Positions 26,028-39,590 of a stretch of 64,000 nt of DNA are shown one piece after another. Source of the DNA: Symsagittifera roscoffensis (lineage: Eukaryota > Xenacoelomorpha > Acoela > Convolutidae); the NCBI RefSeq assembly GCF_963678635.1, contig NW_026971373.1, forward strand, positions 62,001 through 126,000. Reading direction: 5' to 3'. A program made the position numbers and the translations under genes. Position 1 is the first letter of the stretch. Every line of letters starts with the position of its first letter. The notes beneath the pieces were generated by a model. It searched no databases, was not told the DNA's origin, and worked only from the letters and a program-made list of their open reading frames with translations.

Positions 26028-26458
26028 ATTTTTACTAGCAGTAAATTTAAAGTTTCATTTACTGACATGGCATCTTTGAAAGAATTTAGCTTTTTTGATT
26101 TTTCTTTGGCTTTGAATGAGTTTCAGGAAACTCCATAATAGTGAAAAAAATGAGAAAGTTTAAAAACCTTGAACAAATAATAATGAGACTATCTCATTTC
26201 AAAGTGAAAAAAAAGCTTAGAAAAAACTTTTTATTCTAAAACTTTTAAAACCAATTTTTCGACCTAAATTTTCAAAAAAAATGAGATAAATCATGAGTAT
26301 CACTTGATAAATGGATGGGCAAACTTCTTTTGTTTTCCCGGATATTGCGTCAGTTATTCAGGTTTGATCCGAAGAGAAATGTTGTGGCTAGAAATTTGGT
26401 TTTTTTAACTTTTTCAAAAATCTCTTTTCCAAAGATTGTGAAGTTATACTTCTTAAGA

Positions 26459-26494
26459 AACCCTAACCCTAACCCTAACTCTAACCCGACCCCG
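26459..26494 (+). repeat. Interstitial telomere-like tract, unit 2
   Basis: Three perfect CCCTAA hexamers followed by ctctaacccgacccc. Confidence 0.7.
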
Positions 26495-27226
26495 ATTTAT
26501 TTTAGCAAAGGAGGAACTGTGTGGCTCCAACCTTCGAGATCTCAGTTTGACTCGTCGTAAATTACCAATTTGTGATTAGAAAGGTGCTTAAACTACCTCG
26601 TTTTTGATTAGAAAGGTGCTTTAAATTGAGCAAAAGCACTCTTAATTACTTTAAATTTGATAAAAAACAAGTTTTAACAAGCTTCTGAACATCTTGCCTT
26701 CTATAAAAAATGGTTATCATACAATTTTCATAAATTGAAATTGTATGATAACCAAATTATTAGCTTCAAACTAAATTTTCGTTTTTGATGAGCAATGTGC
26801 TTTAAATTGAGTAAAAGTACTCTTAAATAAAAAAAACTTGTTTATAAACAAGTTTTAACAAGTTTCTGAAAATCTTGCCTTTCATGAAAAATTGGTTATT
26901 ATACAATTTTCATATATGGAAATTCTAGGATAGCCATTTTTTTCCTAAAAAAAAAATGTTGTTATTTTTCCTTACCAGACCTTTTATTTGGTTCCAATAG
27001 CCGGAGAAACTATATTGAATCTTTTTTCAATGGTTTTTTGAAACTGTATGAAAATTGTGTGCTTAACATTTTTCCTTACATTTGATGTAGGAAATTGTAA
27101 GGTAAGAATTACCGGTGTGGGGAAATGTAAGATAAGAGGTCAACCCGGGTAGTATTTCAACTGCATATTAGCGTCACTTTATCTTTCCGGGCCTTTTTGT
27201 TGGTTTCAATTGTTTTTCTTTATAAG

Positions 27227-27487
27227 ACCGCTCAAAAACCGCCTAAAAACGGCTCAAAAACCGCCTAAAAACCGCTCAAAAAACCGCCTAAAAACCGCCT
27301 AAAAACCGCTCAAATCTTGCTTGAAAAACCGTTCAAAAATCACCGCAAGAAATGAGCGGTTTTTGAGCGGTTTTTTAGGCAAGATTTGAGCGGTTTAAGC
27401 GGTTTTTCCAAAAATTACGCCCTAACCGCTCAAATCTTGCCGGAAAACCGCTCAAACCGCCCATATCTTGAGCGGTTTTTGAGCGGG
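27227..27487. repeat. Foldback minisatellite, unit 2 (expanded)
   Basis: The left arm has additional aaaaccgcct/aaaaccgctc repeats, including one g-for-c variant (aacggctc), showing array-length variation between otherwise near-identical units. Confidence 0.8.
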
Positions 27488-29330
27488 ATCTCGACCCGGG
27501 CTGTCTCCTCATGGTACTCGCGGGAAAACACTGGTTTGTACAGACAGGGCTTACCATTCAGACGCATCATTTCCTATAATGGGGAAGTTGTTTTGTTATT
27601 TTGATAAAGACTTAAAGTCTTAATCACCAACTTTTGTATCGTTAAATTTTACGTCAAAAATGCAATACTTGTTATTCGGCACAGAATGGCTCGATAGGAA
27701 AAACAACTCAAAGGGAATCGAGAGTTTTGGAAGCTCGACTTCCGCTTTTGAAATAGGAGAAAACCAGGTAGAAACATGAACACATCCAGCATACTCTTCA
27801 AAAAGTCTTCGTGAAATTTGTTGACACAAACTTTTTAACTGAAGAAATTGAAAACTGAAGAACTTGTATGAAAACATGTCATTTAGAAATTTTCAACGTT
27901 TGTTTACAAAATGCCGCTAAAAAAACTATTTTGACTTGAGTACAACGTACAAATAAGTTTACACGGCTTGAATTAAACTTACATAAGCAATTGCAAGTCT
28001 ACGCGTGCTCACCATGTTTTTTTTTCGAATTTTGACCAAAAATCAGAAATTTCAAACCGACTTTCCTCGACACTGTGAAAAAAAACCGTTCCAAAATTTT
28101 TTAATGTGTTTCGAATCACGGTTTAAAGGACTTTGAAATGATATATCACTCGACTCATTCGGATAAACACTCTGCGTGGAAAATTTCTGATAATCCCTGA
28201 TTTTGCGTGGAAAACAAAAAAAACACACACCCGAATACACAGTTCCTCCCCAATTTTCAAATGCTCGTAACAAAATCCTTTGAAGACATTCACGATATAT
28301 CAATGAAAACACGTCTCCAAACAGATCATTTCCCGTACCAAATAAGTTTAGTAGTTTATTTAGTACTTCCAATTATGATAACAAGTTTTACAATCGGTCA
28401 GGTCGCAACAGCTGACTATCAATAGGAAAGAGATAGGGTCAAGATAATCGATAACTGCACATTCGAATATGCAGTTGCTCAAAACTCGTTAAAAATTCTA
28501 GCTAGAGATCAATTGCTTTTCCAAGTTCCAAAATCAAAAACCTAGATTCAGTACGTATTAAGACTCAAGTAGACTTAGGAGACAATTGAGCATCTTGACT
28601 GAAAAAACATCCAGTGAATTGGCCAGCAGTAAGAAAAGTAACTAAAAACGAATATTTTTGAGATGCTTCCTTGCATTATTTTTAGATCAATTCTCAAACT
28701 GCAACTTATTCCAGAATCTTGACATTCTTTATTTAGTGAAAGTATTTGCCTGAAAAATTTTACTTTATTATGAAGTTGAGATGAGGTGAGTTGTAGGTTA
28801 GTGCTTCTGAAGCTGATCAAACAATCACTGTCTGATAAAAAAAGACATATCATTTTACGATCTGAAAACTTTGTTAGAAGGCAATTGCGTGTAATGGATA
28901 TCAAAATACCTGGCTATATATACGTTTTATTTTCTTTCAAGGCTTGCGGGTTCTTTTGGTAGTGACTCTCATGCTATAACGGCTTTTTAAAATTCGTGTA
29001 TTGACAAACCACGTTTTGACACCGTCAGGTTGAAGCTGAAAATGGCAAAAACTTGTTTCTCTGGCACCTGATTCCATGGCAATCACACTAGACTTCGATA
29101 ACTTCAAATATGAAATATACACCCAGGCAATTTATTGGTTCGAAAATTTTGCGGAAAAGTTTCGTAAAAGTTTGGTGAAAAAAATTATTGAATGTTTGCA
29201 TAGTTCATTGTCTTTTCATATACTTCATTTTCTCCGTTCTTGCATCTTTTTTGTTAGATAATTGAATGAACTTAACCGGGCTCTCACTTATACGATATTT
29301 TATTCAACCAAATAGTTTTGTTTAAGAAAT

Positions 29331-29516
29331 CTAGATAGTAAAAATCATTATAACGGGAAAAAGTTTGAAAAAAGGAAGAGTTTTTTGACCGCAAACCACC
29401 CAAGAAAAACAACGGCACCAACTTCTTAATCTAGCTGTTAGTTTTCGTAAAATAGCATAGATAAATGGTGTACACAAAATATAAAACATCATAGACAGGT
29501 GCATGAAGTGTCCGAT
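29331..29516 (-). pseudogene. GPCR TM7 exon relic, unit 2
   Basis: Same fragment as in unit 1 with an identical TM7-like core; the LTR abuts it at 29517. Confidence 0.4.
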
Positions 29517-29890
29517 TGGAACCAGACTTAAACTAAATTTCATTATTGGTTATGATTCATATATTTTATCCCTATAAAATATTGAAGACTAAATAATCAT
29601 ACTCAATCCAATTAACGACCCACTCATTTGTTATTGCTGAAATTACTTGTATATTCAGCACCAGAGAGATTTGAAATTAACTTAAAAATTAGTTGGTTTC
29701 TCTACCAACTCGTAACAAACCAGAATACCCAAGATCTATTGAGACTAGGAGATATAAGAGTAAGATTAATATCGGTATTAGACTAAGAAGTTGCACGAAT
29801 CTATCCGGCCGAAAAAAAGGTAGGGTGACGAGCAGACGGTGTACCCTATCTGAAATTACTCTGTGAGTTATGAACATCAGCCTTAACTCA
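29517..29890 (+). mobile_element. LTR of LTR1 family, unit 2
   Basis: Same ends and TATA-like box. It differs from its siblings at aggtagggtgacg (others agatagcgtgacg), a change that still pairs with ccctatc. Confidence 0.7.
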
Positions 29891-30607
29891 TCTGGTGCGA
29901 CCAAAAATCTCGAACAAGACCTTAAACAACTTAAAGAACTAACCAAAACATTAGATTAGAATTAGACAACAACATTTAAAAAAAAATGTTACATGACAAC
30001 AATTTAATTGAAATGTCTCTACAACTCAATAGATCAGAGCCAATAATCCGTATATTATGAGAACTACCCGGTATTGGAAGAAAACCTCGGACAGGAGACG
30101 ACATACGACTAAAACGAAACTTACCAATAAGTTTCAAGATCGTACGGCAAAAACCAACTCAAACTTTTATATTTAGATTTTTACTAGCAGTAAATTTAAA
30201 GTTTCATTTACTGACATGGCATCTTTGAAAGAATTTAGCTTTTTTGATTTTTCTTTGGCTTTGAATGAGTTTCAGGAAACTCCATAATAGTGAAAAAAAT
30301 GAGAACGTTTAAAAACCTTGAACAAATAATAATGAGACGATCTCATTTCAAAGTGAAAAAAAAGCTTAGAAAAAACTTTTTATTCTAAAACTTTTAAAAC
30401 CAATTTTTCGACCTAAATTTTCAAAAAAAATGAGATAAATCATGAGTATCACTTGATAAATGGATGGGCAAACTTCTTTTGTTTTCCCGGATATTGCGTC
30501 AGTTATTCAGGTTTGATCCGAAGAGAAATGTTGTGGCTAGAAATTTGGTTTTTTTAACTTTTTCAAAAATCTCTTTTCCAAAGATTGTGAAGTTATACTT
30601 CTTAAGA

Positions 30608-30643
30608 AACCCTAACCCTAACCCTAACTCTAACCCGACCCCG
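30608..30643 (+). repeat. Interstitial telomere-like tract, unit 3
   Basis: Same as in unit 2: three CCCTAA hexamers and two degenerate ones. Confidence 0.7.
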
Positions 30644-31380
30644 ATTCATTTTAGCAAAGGAGGAACTGTGTGGCTCCAACCTTCGAGATCTCAGTTTGAC
30701 TCGTCGTAAATTACCAATTTGTGATTAGAAAGGTGCTTAAACTACCTCGTTTTTGATTAGAAAGGTGCTTTAAATTGAGCAAAAGCACTCTTAATTACTT
30801 TAAATTTGATAAAAAACAAGTTTTAACAAGCTTCTGAACATCTTGCCTTCTATAAAAAATGGTTATCATACAATTTTCATACATTGAAATTGTATGATAA
30901 CCAAATTATTAGCTTCAAACTAAATTTTCGTTTTTGATGAGCAATGTGCTTTAGATTGAGTAAAAGTACTCTTAAATAAAAAAAACTTGTTTATAAACAA
31001 GTTTTAACAAGTTTCTGAAAATCTTGCCTTTCATGAAAAATTGGTTATTATACAATTTTCATATATGGAAATTCTAGGATAGCCATTTTTTTCCAAAAAA
31101 AAAATGTAGTTATTTTTCCTAACCAGACCTTTTATTTGGTTCCAATAGCCGGAGAAACTATATTGAATCTTTTTTCAATGGTTTTTTGAAACTGTATGAA
31201 AATTGTGTGCTTAGCATTTTTCCAAACATTTGATGTAGGAAATTGTAAGTTAAGAATTACCGGTGTGGGGAAATGTAAGATAAGCATATAGAGGTCAACC
31301 CGGGTAGTATTTCAACTGCATATTAGCGTCACTTTATCTTTCCGGGCCTTTTTGTTGGTTTCAATTGTTTTTCTTTATAA

Positions 31381-31630
31381 GACCGCTCAAAAACCGCCTA
31401 AAAACCGCTCAAAAACCGCCTAAAAACCGCTCAAAAACCGCCTAAAAACCGCTCAAATCTTGCTTGAAAAACCGTTCAAAAATCACCGCAAGAAATGAGC
31501 GGTTTTTGAGCGGTTTTTTAGGCAAGATTTGAGCGGTTTAAGTGGTTTTTCCAAAAATTACGCCCTAACCGCTCAAATCTTACCGGAAAACCGCTCAAAC
31601 CGCCCATATCTTGAGCGGTTTTTGAGCGGG
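31381..31630. repeat. Foldback minisatellite, unit 3
   Basis: Three aaaaccgcct repeats in the left arm. The right arm carries one change (agtggttttt) that is shared with units 4 and 5. Confidence 0.8.
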
Positions 31631-33388
31631 ATCTCGACCCGGGCTGTCTCCTCATGGTACTCGCGGGAAAACACTGGTTTGTACAGACAGGGCTTACCAT
31701 TCAGACGCATCACTTCCTATAATGGGGAAGTTGTTTTGTTATTTTGATAAAGACTTAAAGTCTTAATCACCAATTTTTGTATCGTTAAATTTTACGTCAA
31801 AAATGCAATACTTGTTATTCGGCACAGAATGGCTCGATAGGAAAAACAACTCAAAGGGAATCGAGAGTTTTGGAAGCTCGACTTCCGCTTTTGAAATAGG
31901 AGAAAACCAGGTAGAAACATGAACACATCCAGCATACTCTTCAAAAAGTCTTCGTGAAATTTGTTGACACAAACTTTTTAACTGAAGAAATTGAAAACTG
32001 AAGAAATTGTATGAAAACATGTCAATTAGAAATTTTCAACGTTTGTTTACAAAATGCCGCTAAAAAAACTATTTTGACTTGAGTACAACGTACAAATAAG
32101 ACATGTTTTCAAACCGACTTTCCCCGACACTGTGAAAAAAAAAAACGTTCCAAAATTTTTTAATGTGTTTCGAATCACGGTTTAAAGGACTTTGAAATCA
32201 TATATCACTCGACTCATTCGGATAAACACTCTGCGTGGAAAATTTCTGATAATCCCTGATTTTGCGTGGAAAACAAAAAAACACACACCCGAATACACAG
32301 TTCCTCCCCAATTTTCAAATGCTCGTAACAAAATCCTTTGAAGACATTCACGATATATCAATGAAAACACGTCTCCAAACAGATCATTTCCCGTACCAAA
32401 TAAGTTTAGTAGTTTATTTAGTACTTCCAATTATGATAACAAGTTTTACAATCGGTCAGGTCGCAACAGCTGACTATCAATAGGAAAAAGATAGGGTCAA
32501 GATAATCGATAACTGCACATTCGAATATGCAGTTGCTCAAAACTCGTTAAAAATTCTAGCTAGAGATCAATTGCTTTTCCAAGTTCCAAAATCAAAAACC
32601 TAGATTCAGTACGTATTAAGACTCAAGTAGACTTAGGAGACAATTGAGCATCTTGACTGAAAAAACATCCAGTGAATTGGCCAGCAGTAAGAAAAGTAAC
32701 TAAAAACGAATATTTTTGAGATGCTTCCTTGCATTATTTTTAGATCAATTCTCAAACTGCAACTTATTCCAGAATATTGACATTCTTTATTTAGTGAAAG
32801 TATTTGCCTGAAAATTTTTTTTTTATTATGAAGTTGAGATGAGGTGAGTTGTAGGTTAGTGCTTCTGAAGCTGATCAAACAATCACTGTCTGATAAAAAA
32901 AGACATATCATTTTACGATCTGAAATCTTTGTTAGAAGGCAATTGCGTGTAATGGATATCAAAATACCTGGCTATATATACGTTTTATTTTTTTTCAAGG
33001 CTTGCGGGTTCTTTTGGTAGTGACTCTCATGCTATAACGGCTTTTAAAAATTCGTGTATTGACAAACCACGTTTTGACACCGTCAGGTTGAAGCTGAAAA
33101 TGGCAAAAACTTGTTTCTCTGGCACCTGATTCCATGGCAATCACACTAGACTTCGATAACTTCAAATGTGAAATATACACCCAGGTAATTTATTGGTTCG
33201 AAAATTTTGCGGAAAAGTTTCGTAAAAGTTTGGTGAAAAAAATTATTGAATGTTTGCATAGTTCATTGTCTTTTCATATATTTCATTTTCTCCGTTCTTG
33301 CATCTTTTTTGTTAGATAATTGAATGAACTTAACCGGGCTCTCACTTATACGATATTTTATTCAACCAACTAGTTTTGTTTACGAAAT

Positions 33389-33574
33389 CTAGATAGTAAA
33401 AGTCATTATAACGGGAAAAAGTTTGAAAAAAGGAAGAGTTTTTTTACCGCAAACCAACCAAGAAAAACAACGGCACCAACTTCTTAATCTAGCTGTTAGT
33501 TTTCGTAAAATAGCATAGATAAATGGTGTACACAAAATATAAAACATCATAGACAGGTGCATGAAGTGTCCGAT
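33389..33574 (-). pseudogene. GPCR TM7 exon relic, unit 3
   Basis: Same fragment; tail residues differ (SWLVCGKK in place of SWVVCGQK) and the TM7-like core is unchanged. Confidence 0.4.
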
Positions 33575-33948
33575 TGGAACCAGTTTTAAAACAAATTTCA
33601 TTATTGGTTATGATTCATATATTTTATCCCTATAAAATATTGAAGACTAAATAATCATACTCCATCCAATTAACGACCCACTCATTTGTTAATGCTGAAA
33701 TTACTTGTATATTCAGCACCAGAGAGATTTGAATTTAACTTAAAAATTAGTTGGTTTCTCTACCAACTCGTAACAAACCAGAATACCCAAGATCTATTGA
33801 GACTAGGAGATATAAGAGTAAGATTAAGATCGGTATTAGACTAAGAAGTTGCACGAATCTATCCGGCCGAAAAAAAGATAGCGTGACGAGCAGACGGTGT
33901 ACCCTATCTGAAATTACTCTGTGAGTTATGAACATCAGCCTTAACTCA
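33575..33948 (+). mobile_element. LTR of LTR1 family, unit 3
   Basis: Same ends. The adjoining primer-binding-like site is mutated (ctggtgtgacc). Confidence 0.7.
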
Positions 33949-34664
33949 GCTGGTGTGACCAAAAATCTCGAACAAGACCTTAAACAACTTAAAGAACTAA
34001 CCAAAACATTAGATTAGAATTAGACAACAACATTTAAAAAAAAATGTTACATGACAACAATTTAATTGAAATGTCTCTACAACTCAATAGATCAGAGCCA
34101 ATAATCCGTATATTATGAGAACTACCCGGTATTGGAAGAAAACCTCGGACAAGAGACGACATACGACTAAAACGAAACTTACCAATAAGTTTCAAGATCG
34201 TACGGCAAAAACCAACTCAAACTTTTATATTTAGATTTATACTAGCAGTAAATTTAAATTTTCATTTACTGACATGGCATCTTTGAAAGAATTTAGCTTT
34301 TTTGATATTTCTTTGGCTTTGAATGAGTTTCAGGAAACTCCATAATAGTGAAAAAAATGAGAACGTTTAAAAACCTTGAACAAATAATAATGAGATTATC
34401 TCATTTCAAAGTGAAAAAAAAGCTTAGAAAAAACTTTTTATTCTAAAACTTTTAAAACCAATTTTTCGACCTAAATTTTCAGAAAAATGAGATAAATCAT
34501 GAGTATCACTTGATAAATGGATGGGCAAACTTCTTTTGTTTTCCCGGATATTGCGTCAGTTATTCAGGTTTGATCCGAAGAGAAATGTTGTGGCTAGAAA
34601 TTTGGTTTTTTTAACTTTTTCAAAAATCTCTTTTCCAAAGATTGTGAAGTTATACTTCTTAAGA

Positions 34665-34699
34665 AACCCTAACCCTAACCCTAACTCTAACCCGACCCC
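34665..34699 (+). repeat. Interstitial telomere-like tract, unit 4
   Basis: Three CCCTAA hexamers plus degenerate ones, in the same orientation as its siblings. Confidence 0.7.
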
Positions 34700-35438
34700 G
34701 ATTCATTTTAGCAAAGGAGGAACTGTGTGGCTCCAACCTTCGAGATCTCAGTTTGACTCGTCGTAAACTACCAATTTGTGATTAGAAAGGTGCTTAAACT
34801 ACCTCGTTTTTGATTAGAAAGGTGCTTTAAATTGAGCAAAAGCACTCTTAATTACTTTAAATTTGATAAAAAACAAGTTTTAACAAGCTTCTGAACATCT
34901 TGCCTTCTATAAAAAATGGTTATCATACAATTTTCATACATTGAAATTGTATGATAACCAAATTATTAGCTTCAAACTAAATTTTCGTTTTTGATGAGCA
35001 ATGTGCTTTAAGTTGAGTAAAAGTACTCTTAAATAAAAAAAACTTGTTTATAAACAAGTTTTAACAAGTTTCTGAAAATCTTGCCTTTCATGAAAAATTG
35101 GTTATTATACAATTTTCATATATGGAAATTCTAGGATAGCCATTTTTTTCCAAAAAAAAAATGTAGTTATTTTTCCTTACCAGACCTTTTATTTGGTTCC
35201 AATAGCCGGAGAAACTATTTTGAATCTTTTTTCAATGGTTTTTTGAAACTGTATGAAAATTGTGTGCTTAGCATTTTTCCATACATTTGATGTAGGAAAT
35301 TGTAAGGTAAGAATTACCGGTGTGGGGAAATGTAAGATAAGCATATAGAGGTCAACCCGGGTAGTATTTCAACTGCATATTAGCGTCACTTTATCTTTCC
35401 GGGCCTTTTTGTTGGTTTTAATTGTTTTTCTTTATAAG

Positions 35439-35687
35439 ACCGCTCAAAAACCGCCTAAAAACCGCTCAAAAACTGCCTAAAAACCGCTCAAAAACCGCCT
35501 AAAATCCGCTCAAATCTTGCTTGAAAAACCGTTCAAAAATCACCGCAAGAAATGAGCGGTTTTTGAGCGGTTTTTTAGGCAAGATTTGAGCGGTTTAAGT
35601 GGTTTTTCCAAAAATAACGCCCTAACCGCTCAAATCTTGCCGGAAAACCGCTCAAACTGCCCATATCTTGAGCGGTTTTTGAGCGGG
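35439..35687. repeat. Foldback minisatellite, unit 4
   Basis: Three repeats with private changes (aactgcct and aaatccgct). It shares agtggttttt with units 3 and 5. The second flanking motif is changed to cgacccgagctg. Confidence 0.8.
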
Positions 35688-37541
35688 ATCTCGACCCGAG
35701 CTGTCTCCTCATGGTACTCGCGGGAAAACACTGGTTTGTACAGACAGGGCTTACCATTCAGACGCATCACTTCCTAAAATGGGGAAGTTGTTTTGTTATT
35801 TTGATAAAGACTTAAAGTCTTAATCACCAACTTTTGTATCGTTAAATTTTACGTCAAAAATGCAATACTTGTTATTCGGCACAGAATGGCTCGATAGGAA
35901 AAACAACTCAAAGGGAATCGAGAGTTTTGGAAGCTCGACTTCCGCTTTTGAAATAGGAGAAAACCAGGTAGAAACATGAACACATCCAGCATACTCTTCA
36001 AAAAGTCTTCGTGAAATTTGTTGACACAAACTTTTTAACTGAAGAAATTGAAAACTGAAGAAATTGTATGAAAACATGTCAAATAGAAATTTTCAACGTT
36101 TGTTTACAAAATGCCGCTAAAAAAACTATTTTGACTTGAGTACAACGTACAAATAAGTTTACACGGCTTGAATTAAACTTACATAAGCAATTGCAAGTCT
36201 ACGCATGCACACCATGTTTTTTTTCGAATTTTGACCAAAAATGAGAAATTTCAAACCGACTTTCCTCGACACTGTGAAAAAAAAAACGTTCCAAAATTTT
36301 TAAATGTGTTTCGAATCACGGTTTAAAGGACTTTGAAATGATATATCACTCGACTCATTCGGATAAACACTCTGCGTGGAAAATTTCTGATAATCCCTGA
36401 TTTTGCGTGGAAAACAAAAAAACACACACCCGAATACACAGTTCCTCCCCAATTTTCAAATGCTCGTAACAAAATCCTTTGAAGACATTCACGATATATC
36501 AATGAAAACACGTCTCCAAACAGATCATTTCCCGTACCAAATAAGTTTAGTAGTTTATTTAGTACTTCCAATTATGATAACAAGTTTTACAATCGGTCAG
36601 GTCGCAACAGCTGACTATCAATAGGAAAGAGATAGGGTCAAGATAATCGATAACTGCACATTCGAATATGCAGTTGCTCAAAACTCGTTAAAAATTCTAG
36701 CTAGAGATCAATTGCTTTTCCAAGTTCCAAAATCAAAAACCTAGAATCAGTACGTATTAAGACTCAAGTAGACTTAGGAGACAATTGAGCATCTTGACTG
36801 AAAAAACATCCAGTGAATTGGCCAGCAGTAAGAAAAGTAACTAAAAACGAATATTTTTGAGATGCTTCCTTGCATTATTTTTAGATCAATTCTCAAACTG
36901 CAACTTATTCCAGAATCTTGACATTCTTTATTTAGTGAAAGTATTTGCCTGAAAAATTTTATTTTGTTATGAAGTTGAGATGAGGTGAGTTGTAGGTTAG
37001 TGCTTCTGAAGCTGATCAAACAATCACTGTCTGATAAAAAAAGACATATCATTTTACGATCTGAAAACTTTGTTAGAAGGCAATTGCGTGTAATGGATAT
37101 CAAAATACCTGGCTATATATACGTTTTATTTTCTTTCAAGGCTTGCGGGTTCTTTTGGTAGTGACTCTCATGCTATAACGGCTTTTAAAAATTCGTGTAT
37201 TGACAAACCACGTTTTGACACCGTCAGGTTGAAGCTGAAAATGGCAAAACCTTGTTTCTCTGGCACCTGATTCCATGGCAATCACACTAGACTTCGATAA
37301 CTTCAAATGTGAAATATACACCCAGGTAATTTATTGGTTCGAAAATTTTGCGGAAAAGTTTCGTAAAAGTTTGGTGAAAAAAATTATTGAATGTTTGCAT
37401 AGTTCATTGTCTTTTCATATACTTCATTTTCTCCGTTCTTGCATCTTTTTTGTTAGATAATTGAATGAACTTAACCGGGCTCTCACTTATACGATATTTT
37501 ATTCAACCAACTTTTAAGAAATCTAGATTTGTTTAAGAAAT

Positions 37542-37727
37542 CTAGATAGTAAAAATCATTATAACGGGAAAAAGTTTGAAAAAAGGAAGAGTTTTTTGAC
37601 CGCAAACCACCCAAGAAAAACAACGGCACCAACTTCTTAATCTAGCTGTTAGTTTTCGTAAAATAGCATAGATAAATGGTGTACACAAAATATAAAACAT
37701 CATAGACAGGTGCATGAAGTGTCCGAT
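37542..37727 (-). pseudogene. GPCR TM7 exon relic, unit 4
   Basis: Same fragment as unit 1. The small duplication taagaaatctaga lies just beyond its 3' end. Confidence 0.4.
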
Positions 37728-38101
37728 TGGAACCAGACTTAAACTAAATTTCATTATTGGTTATGATTCATATATTTTATCCCTATAAAATATTGAAGAC
37801 TAAATAATCATACTCCATCCAATTAACGACCCACTCATTTGTTAATGCTGAAATTACTTGTATATTCAGCACCAGAGAGATTTAAATTTAACTTGAAAAT
37901 TAGTTGGTTTCTCTACCAACTCGTAACAAACCAGAATACCCAAGATCTATTGAGACTAGGAGATATAAGAGTAAGATTAAGATCGGTATTAGACTAAGAA
38001 GTTGCACGAATCTATCCGGCCGAAAAAAAGATAGCGTGACGAGCAGACGGTGTACCCTATCTGAAATTACTCTGTGAGTTATGAACATCAGCCTTAACTC
38101 A
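37728..38101 (+). mobile_element. LTR of LTR1 family, unit 4
   Basis: Same ends and TATA-like box, followed by tctggtgcgacc. Confidence 0.7.
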
Positions 38102-38816
38102 TCTGGTGCGACCAAAAATCTCGAACAAGACCTTAAACAACTTAAAGAACTAACCAAAACATTAGATTAGAATTAGACAACAACATTTATAAAAAATGTT
38201 ACATGACAACAAATTAATTGAAATGTCTCTACAACTCAATAGATCAGAGCCAATAATCCGTATATTATGAGAACTACCCGGTATTGGAAGAAAACCTCGG
38301 ACAAGAGACGACATACGACTAAAACGAAACTTACCAATAAGTTTCAAGATCGTACGGCAAAAACCAACTCAAACTTTTATATTTAGATTTTTACTAGCAG
38401 TAAATTTAAAGTTTCATTTACTGACATGGCATCTTTGAAAAAATTTAGCTTTTTTGATTTTTCTTTGGCTTTGAATGAGTTTCAGGAAACTCCATATTAG
38501 TGAAAAAAATGAGAACGTTTAAAAACCTTGAACAAATAATAATGAGACTATCTCATTTCAAAGTGAAAAAAAAGCTTAGAAAAAACTTTTTATTCTAAAA
38601 CTTTTAAAACCAATTTTTCGACCTAAATTTTCAAAAAAAATGAGATAAATCATGAGTATCACTTGATAAATGATGGGCAAACTTCTTTTGTTTTCCCGGA
38701 TATTGCGTCAGTTATTCAGGTTTGATCCGAAGAGAAATGTTGTGGCTAAAAATTTGGTTTTTTTAACTTTTTCAAAAATCTCTTTTTCAAAGATTGTGAA
38801 GTTATACTTCTTAAGA

Positions 38817-38851
38817 AACCCTAACCCTAACCCTAACTCTAACCCGACCCC
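38817..38851 (+). repeat. Interstitial telomere-like tract, unit 5
   Basis: Three CCCTAA hexamers plus degenerate ones. It is internal to the array, so it is not a chromosome end. Confidence 0.7.
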
Positions 38852-39590
38852 GATTCATTTTAGCAAAGGAGGAACTGTGTGGCTCCAACCTTCGAGATCT
38901 CAGTTTGACTCGTCGTAAATTACCAATTTGTGATTAGAAAGGTGCTTAAACTACCTCGTTTTTGATTAGAAAGGTGCTTTAAATTGAGCAAAAGCACTCT
39001 TAATTACTTTAAATTTGATAAAAAACAAGTTTTAACAAGCTTCTGAACATCTTGCCTTCTATAAAAAATGGTTATCATACAATTTTCATACATTGAAATT
39101 GTATGATAACCAAATTATTAGCTTCACACTAAATTTTCGTTTTTGATGAGCAATGTGCTTTAAATTGAGTAAAAGTACTCTTAAATAAAAAAAACTTGTT
39201 TATAAACAAGTTTTAACAAGTTTCTGAAAATCTTGCCTTTCATGAAAAATTGGTTATTATACAATTTTCATATATGGAAATTCTAGGATAGCCATTTTTT
39301 TCCAAAAAAAAAATTGTAGTTATTTTTCCTTACCAGACCTTTTATTTGGTTCCAATAGCCGGAGAAACTATATTGAATCTTTTTTCAATGGTTTTTTGAA
39401 ACTGTATGAAAATTGTGTGCTTAGCATTTTTCCATACATTTGATGAAGGAAATTGTAAGGTAAGAATTACCGGTGTGGGGAAATGTAAGATAAGCATATA
39501 GAGGTCAACCCGGGTAGTATTTCAACTGCATATTAGCGTCACTTTATCTTTCCGGGCCTTTTTGTTGGTTTCAATTGTTTTTCTTTATAA

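Larger units (their letters stand above)
21977..26083. repeat. 4.1-kb tandem unit 1 of 5
   Basis: Begins at atttagcttttttgat and ends where the same words start again. Contents in order: aatgag/ctcatt hairpin, CCCTAA-like tract (22354-22388), perfect-arm hairpin ggttatcatacaattt / aattgtatgataacc at about 22607, foldback minisatellite (23131-23338), about 1.8 kb of unique-looking DNA with frames conserved only because the units are recent copies, GPCR relic (25181-25366), LTR (25367-25741), and the start of the LTR1 leader. At its left edge the DNA changes abruptly at 21976/21977, marking the array breakpoint. It has the shortest minisatellite of the five units. Confidence 0.9.
26084..30232. 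repeat. 4.1-kb tandem unit 2 of 5
   Basis: A 4149-bp copy with the same order of parts as unit 1. The junction with unit 1 joins leader sequence (catctttgaa) to the unit start (aatttagc). Its aaaaccgc minisatellite is the longest of the five. An A-to-T change near 28986 closes a short frame that is open in unit 1. Confidence 0.9.
30233..34290. repeat. 4.1-kb tandem unit 3 of 5 (internal deletion)
   Basis: A 4058-bp copy. It lacks about 90 bp present in the others: after gtacaacgtacaaataag (about 32100) the sequence jumps to aaaccgactttcc, omitting the acacggcttgaattaaac block. This explains most of its shorter length. Confidence 0.9.
34291..38452. repeat. 4.1-kb tandem unit 4 of 5 (small insertion)
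   Basis: A 4162-bp copy, the longest. Near 37509-37545 taagaaatctaga is duplicated, adding a few bases not found in the other units. Otherwise it matches the consensus order of parts. Confidence 0.9.

Noticed and set aside
22210-38918. 81-aa frame with NPNPNPNSNPTP in all five units
   Set aside because: The Asn-Pro repeat is a translation of the telomere-like hexamers, and conservation only reflects recent duplication of the units.
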